DNA of 6,987 nt, from the NCBI GenBank assembly GCA_028289745.1, contig JANQOD010000032.1, forward strand, positions 1 through 6,987, read 5' to 3'. Below, piece by piece: positions 6,033 to 6,987 of this stretch. The first letter of the stretch is position 1. Each line of letters begins with the position of its first letter. Under the pieces are notes generated by a model. It was given only the letters and a program-made list of their open reading frames with translations. It was not told the DNA's origin and searched no databases. Both the position numbers and the translations under genes were made by a program. This stretch comes from Allomuricauda sp. (GTDB taxonomy: Bacteria > Bacteroidota > Bacteroidia > Flavobacteriales > Flavobacteriaceae).

Positions 6033-6434
6033 ATGACAATGAAAATAGTAAGAGCAATTTCGGCAGGGGTCTTGATCTGGTTTCTGGGCGTCCTTTCATT
6101 TTCAATCTCTTTCTACGTGCCCGTGATGGAGAATATGGAACAACAGGCCAATTTGATACTGTTCATAGCGATTGTTCCAATTGTTTGGTTGGGGTCATCA
6201 CTATACTATGGTAAAGGGATCTATACCCATGGACTCAAAACCGGAATAACTTTTTTCTCAATAGCGGCCGTATTGGATGCCCTGATCACAGTACCCCTAT
6301 TGGTCATACCCTACGGGGGCAGTCATTACGAATTCTTTACCGATATCGGTTTCTGGCTGATTGGGCTTGAGTTTGTGGGCACCACGGTCTTGTACCGGTA
6401 TTTCAAAATCAAAAGAACACGAGAGTTTATTTAA
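6033..6434 (+). CDS. Small four-helix membrane protein, DUF5367-like
   Basis: 133 residues, mostly hydrophobic, with four predicted transmembrane helices at about 7-29, 40-59, 70-93 and 104-124 and a basic C-terminal tail (KIKRTREF), suggesting a cytoplasmic C-terminus. The wording (SFYVPVMENMEQQANLILFI; LDALITVPLLVIPYGGSHYE; FFTDIGFWLIGLEFV) resembles short uncharacterised Bacteroidota proteins that I associate with DUF5367; that family name is from memory and moderately certain. The start is either ATG 6033 or the in-frame ATG at 6039 (MKIVRAIS); they differ by two residues. It is first in a plus-strand operon, 19 bases ahead of the DUF1772 gene and divergent from the cyclase. No catalytic motif is evident and the function is unknown. 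Confidence 0.8.
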   Translation: MTMKIVRAISAGVLIWFLGVLSFSISFYVPVMENMEQQANLILFIAIVPIVWLGSSLYYGKGIYTHGLKTGITFFSIAAVLDALITVPLLVIPYGGSHYEFFTDIGFWLIGLEFVGTTVLYRYFKIKRTREFI

Positions 6435-6453
6435 TCAATCAAAATCATAAATC

Positions 6454-6945
6454 ATGGAAATTTCAACAAGCAATCTGACCCTTTTCACGGCTACATTATT
6501 GATTGGGCTTACGGCCGGACTGTGCTTCACTTGGGGCAACGCCGTAACCCCTGGTATTGGACAATTGGACGATCTAGGGTACCTACAGGCCTTTCAGAAA
6601 ATGAACCGTAGCATTGAAAACCCTTTGTTCTTTGCGGTCTTCTTTGGGTCTTTTTTGGTGGGTATCGCCGCTATTGTAACCAATAAGGGGGTATCGCCAG
6701 AACATTTCAGATTGGTCACCGTCGCGATCGGAATCTATTTTCTGGGCGTGGTTTTGGTCACCGTCTTTGGCAACGTTCCCCTAAACCAAGTGTTGGATAA
6801 AACCGATTTCGCCAATAGTTCTTTGGAAGAATTACAGGCCTTACGGCAACGGTTTGAGCGGCCTTGGAACCGCTTTCACATCATCAGAATCATCACGGCA
6901 ACGGTATCATTTGCCTTGCTCATCATCGCAGGAATAAATAAGTAA
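6454..6945 (+). CDS. DUF1772 / anthrone oxygenase-like membrane protein
   Basis: 163 residues with four transmembrane helices at about 8-27, 57-77, 84-106 and 143-161. Family marks of DUF1772 are present: GLCFTWGNAVTPGIGQLDD (22-40), a QKMNRSIENPLFF segment (48-60), NVPLN at 107-111 and the RPWNRFHIIR segment (136-145) before the last helix. Fungal members act as anthrone oxygenases in polyketide pathways; bacterial members are mostly uncharacterised and there is no polyketide gene here, so enzymatic activity is not claimed. The ATG at 6454 directly precedes the first helix region. It is second in the operon and probably co-transcribed with its neighbours. Confidence 0.85.
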   Translation: MEISTSNLTLFTATLLIGLTAGLCFTWGNAVTPGIGQLDDLGYLQAFQKMNRSIENPLFFAVFFGSFLVGIAAIVTNKGVSPEHFRLVTVAIGIYFLGVVLVTVFGNVPLNQVLDKTDFANSSLEELQALRQRFERPWNRFHIIRIITATVSFALLIIAGINK

Positions 6946-6970
6946 GTATAAACATCAAAAATTGAATAGC

Positions 6971-6987
6971 ATGAAAAACAATGTTTT
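6971..6987 (+). CDS. Start of a third operon gene, cut by the window end
   Basis: An ATG at 6971 opens MKNNV before the window ends. It sits 25 bases after the DUF1772 stop on the same strand. Its A-rich ATGAAAAAC opening and the preceding leader (ATCAAAAATTGAATAGC) resemble the leader of the gene before it. Too little is present to name a product, and the call rests on spacing and context alone. Confidence 0.45.

Overview
The window looks like a chromosomal stretch from a marine-type member of the Flavobacteriaceae (Bacteroidota). The inference rests on moderate A+T content, Crp/Fnr and AraC regulators with Bacteroidota-style helix-turn-helix wording, weak Shine-Dalgarno signals, and candidate -7 boxes of the Bacteroidota type TAnnTTTG. 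No rRNA, tRNA, CRISPR array, insertion sequence or phage gene was seen. Coding density is high and the longest gene-free stretch is about 180 bases.

Layout. (1) 1-585, minus: a Crp/Fnr-family regulator whose last few codons lie outside the window. (2) 656-2161, plus: a secreted alpha/beta hydrolase of the proline-iminopeptidase/TAP type with a complete catalytic triad and a C-terminal membrane anchor. (3) 2162-2341: a convergent intergenic gap holding coding-like remnants. (4) 2342-3880, minus: an unusual 512-residue fusion of two VOC/glyoxalase-like domains, a membrane segment and a C-terminal GyrI-like effector-binding domain. (5) 4001-4858, plus: an AraC-family regulator divergent from the fusion gene. 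(6) 4863-5936, minus: a four-TM class III nucleotide cyclase, convergent with the AraC gene and only 4 bases from it. (7) 6033 to the end, plus: a short operon of small membrane proteins (a DUF5367-like protein and a DUF1772/anthrone-oxygenase-like protein) plus the first codons of a third gene.

How they may work together. Two divergent pairs (Crp with hydrolase, AraC with the VOC-GyrI fusion) have the common regulator/target layout. GyrI-like domains are usually joined to AraC-type DNA-binding domains. Here that domain sits in the membrane-linked fusion while a separate AraC regulator is transcribed divergently, which suggests a split small-molecule-sensing pair. The cyclase and the small-membrane-protein operon share an intergenic region with two outward-facing TAnnTTTG boxes and a 17-base tandem repeat between them, a possible shared operator. 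The links between genes are inferred from layout only. Most genes are recognisable families; the VOC-VOC-TM-GyrI architecture and the repeat-bearing divergent promoter are the most distinctive items.
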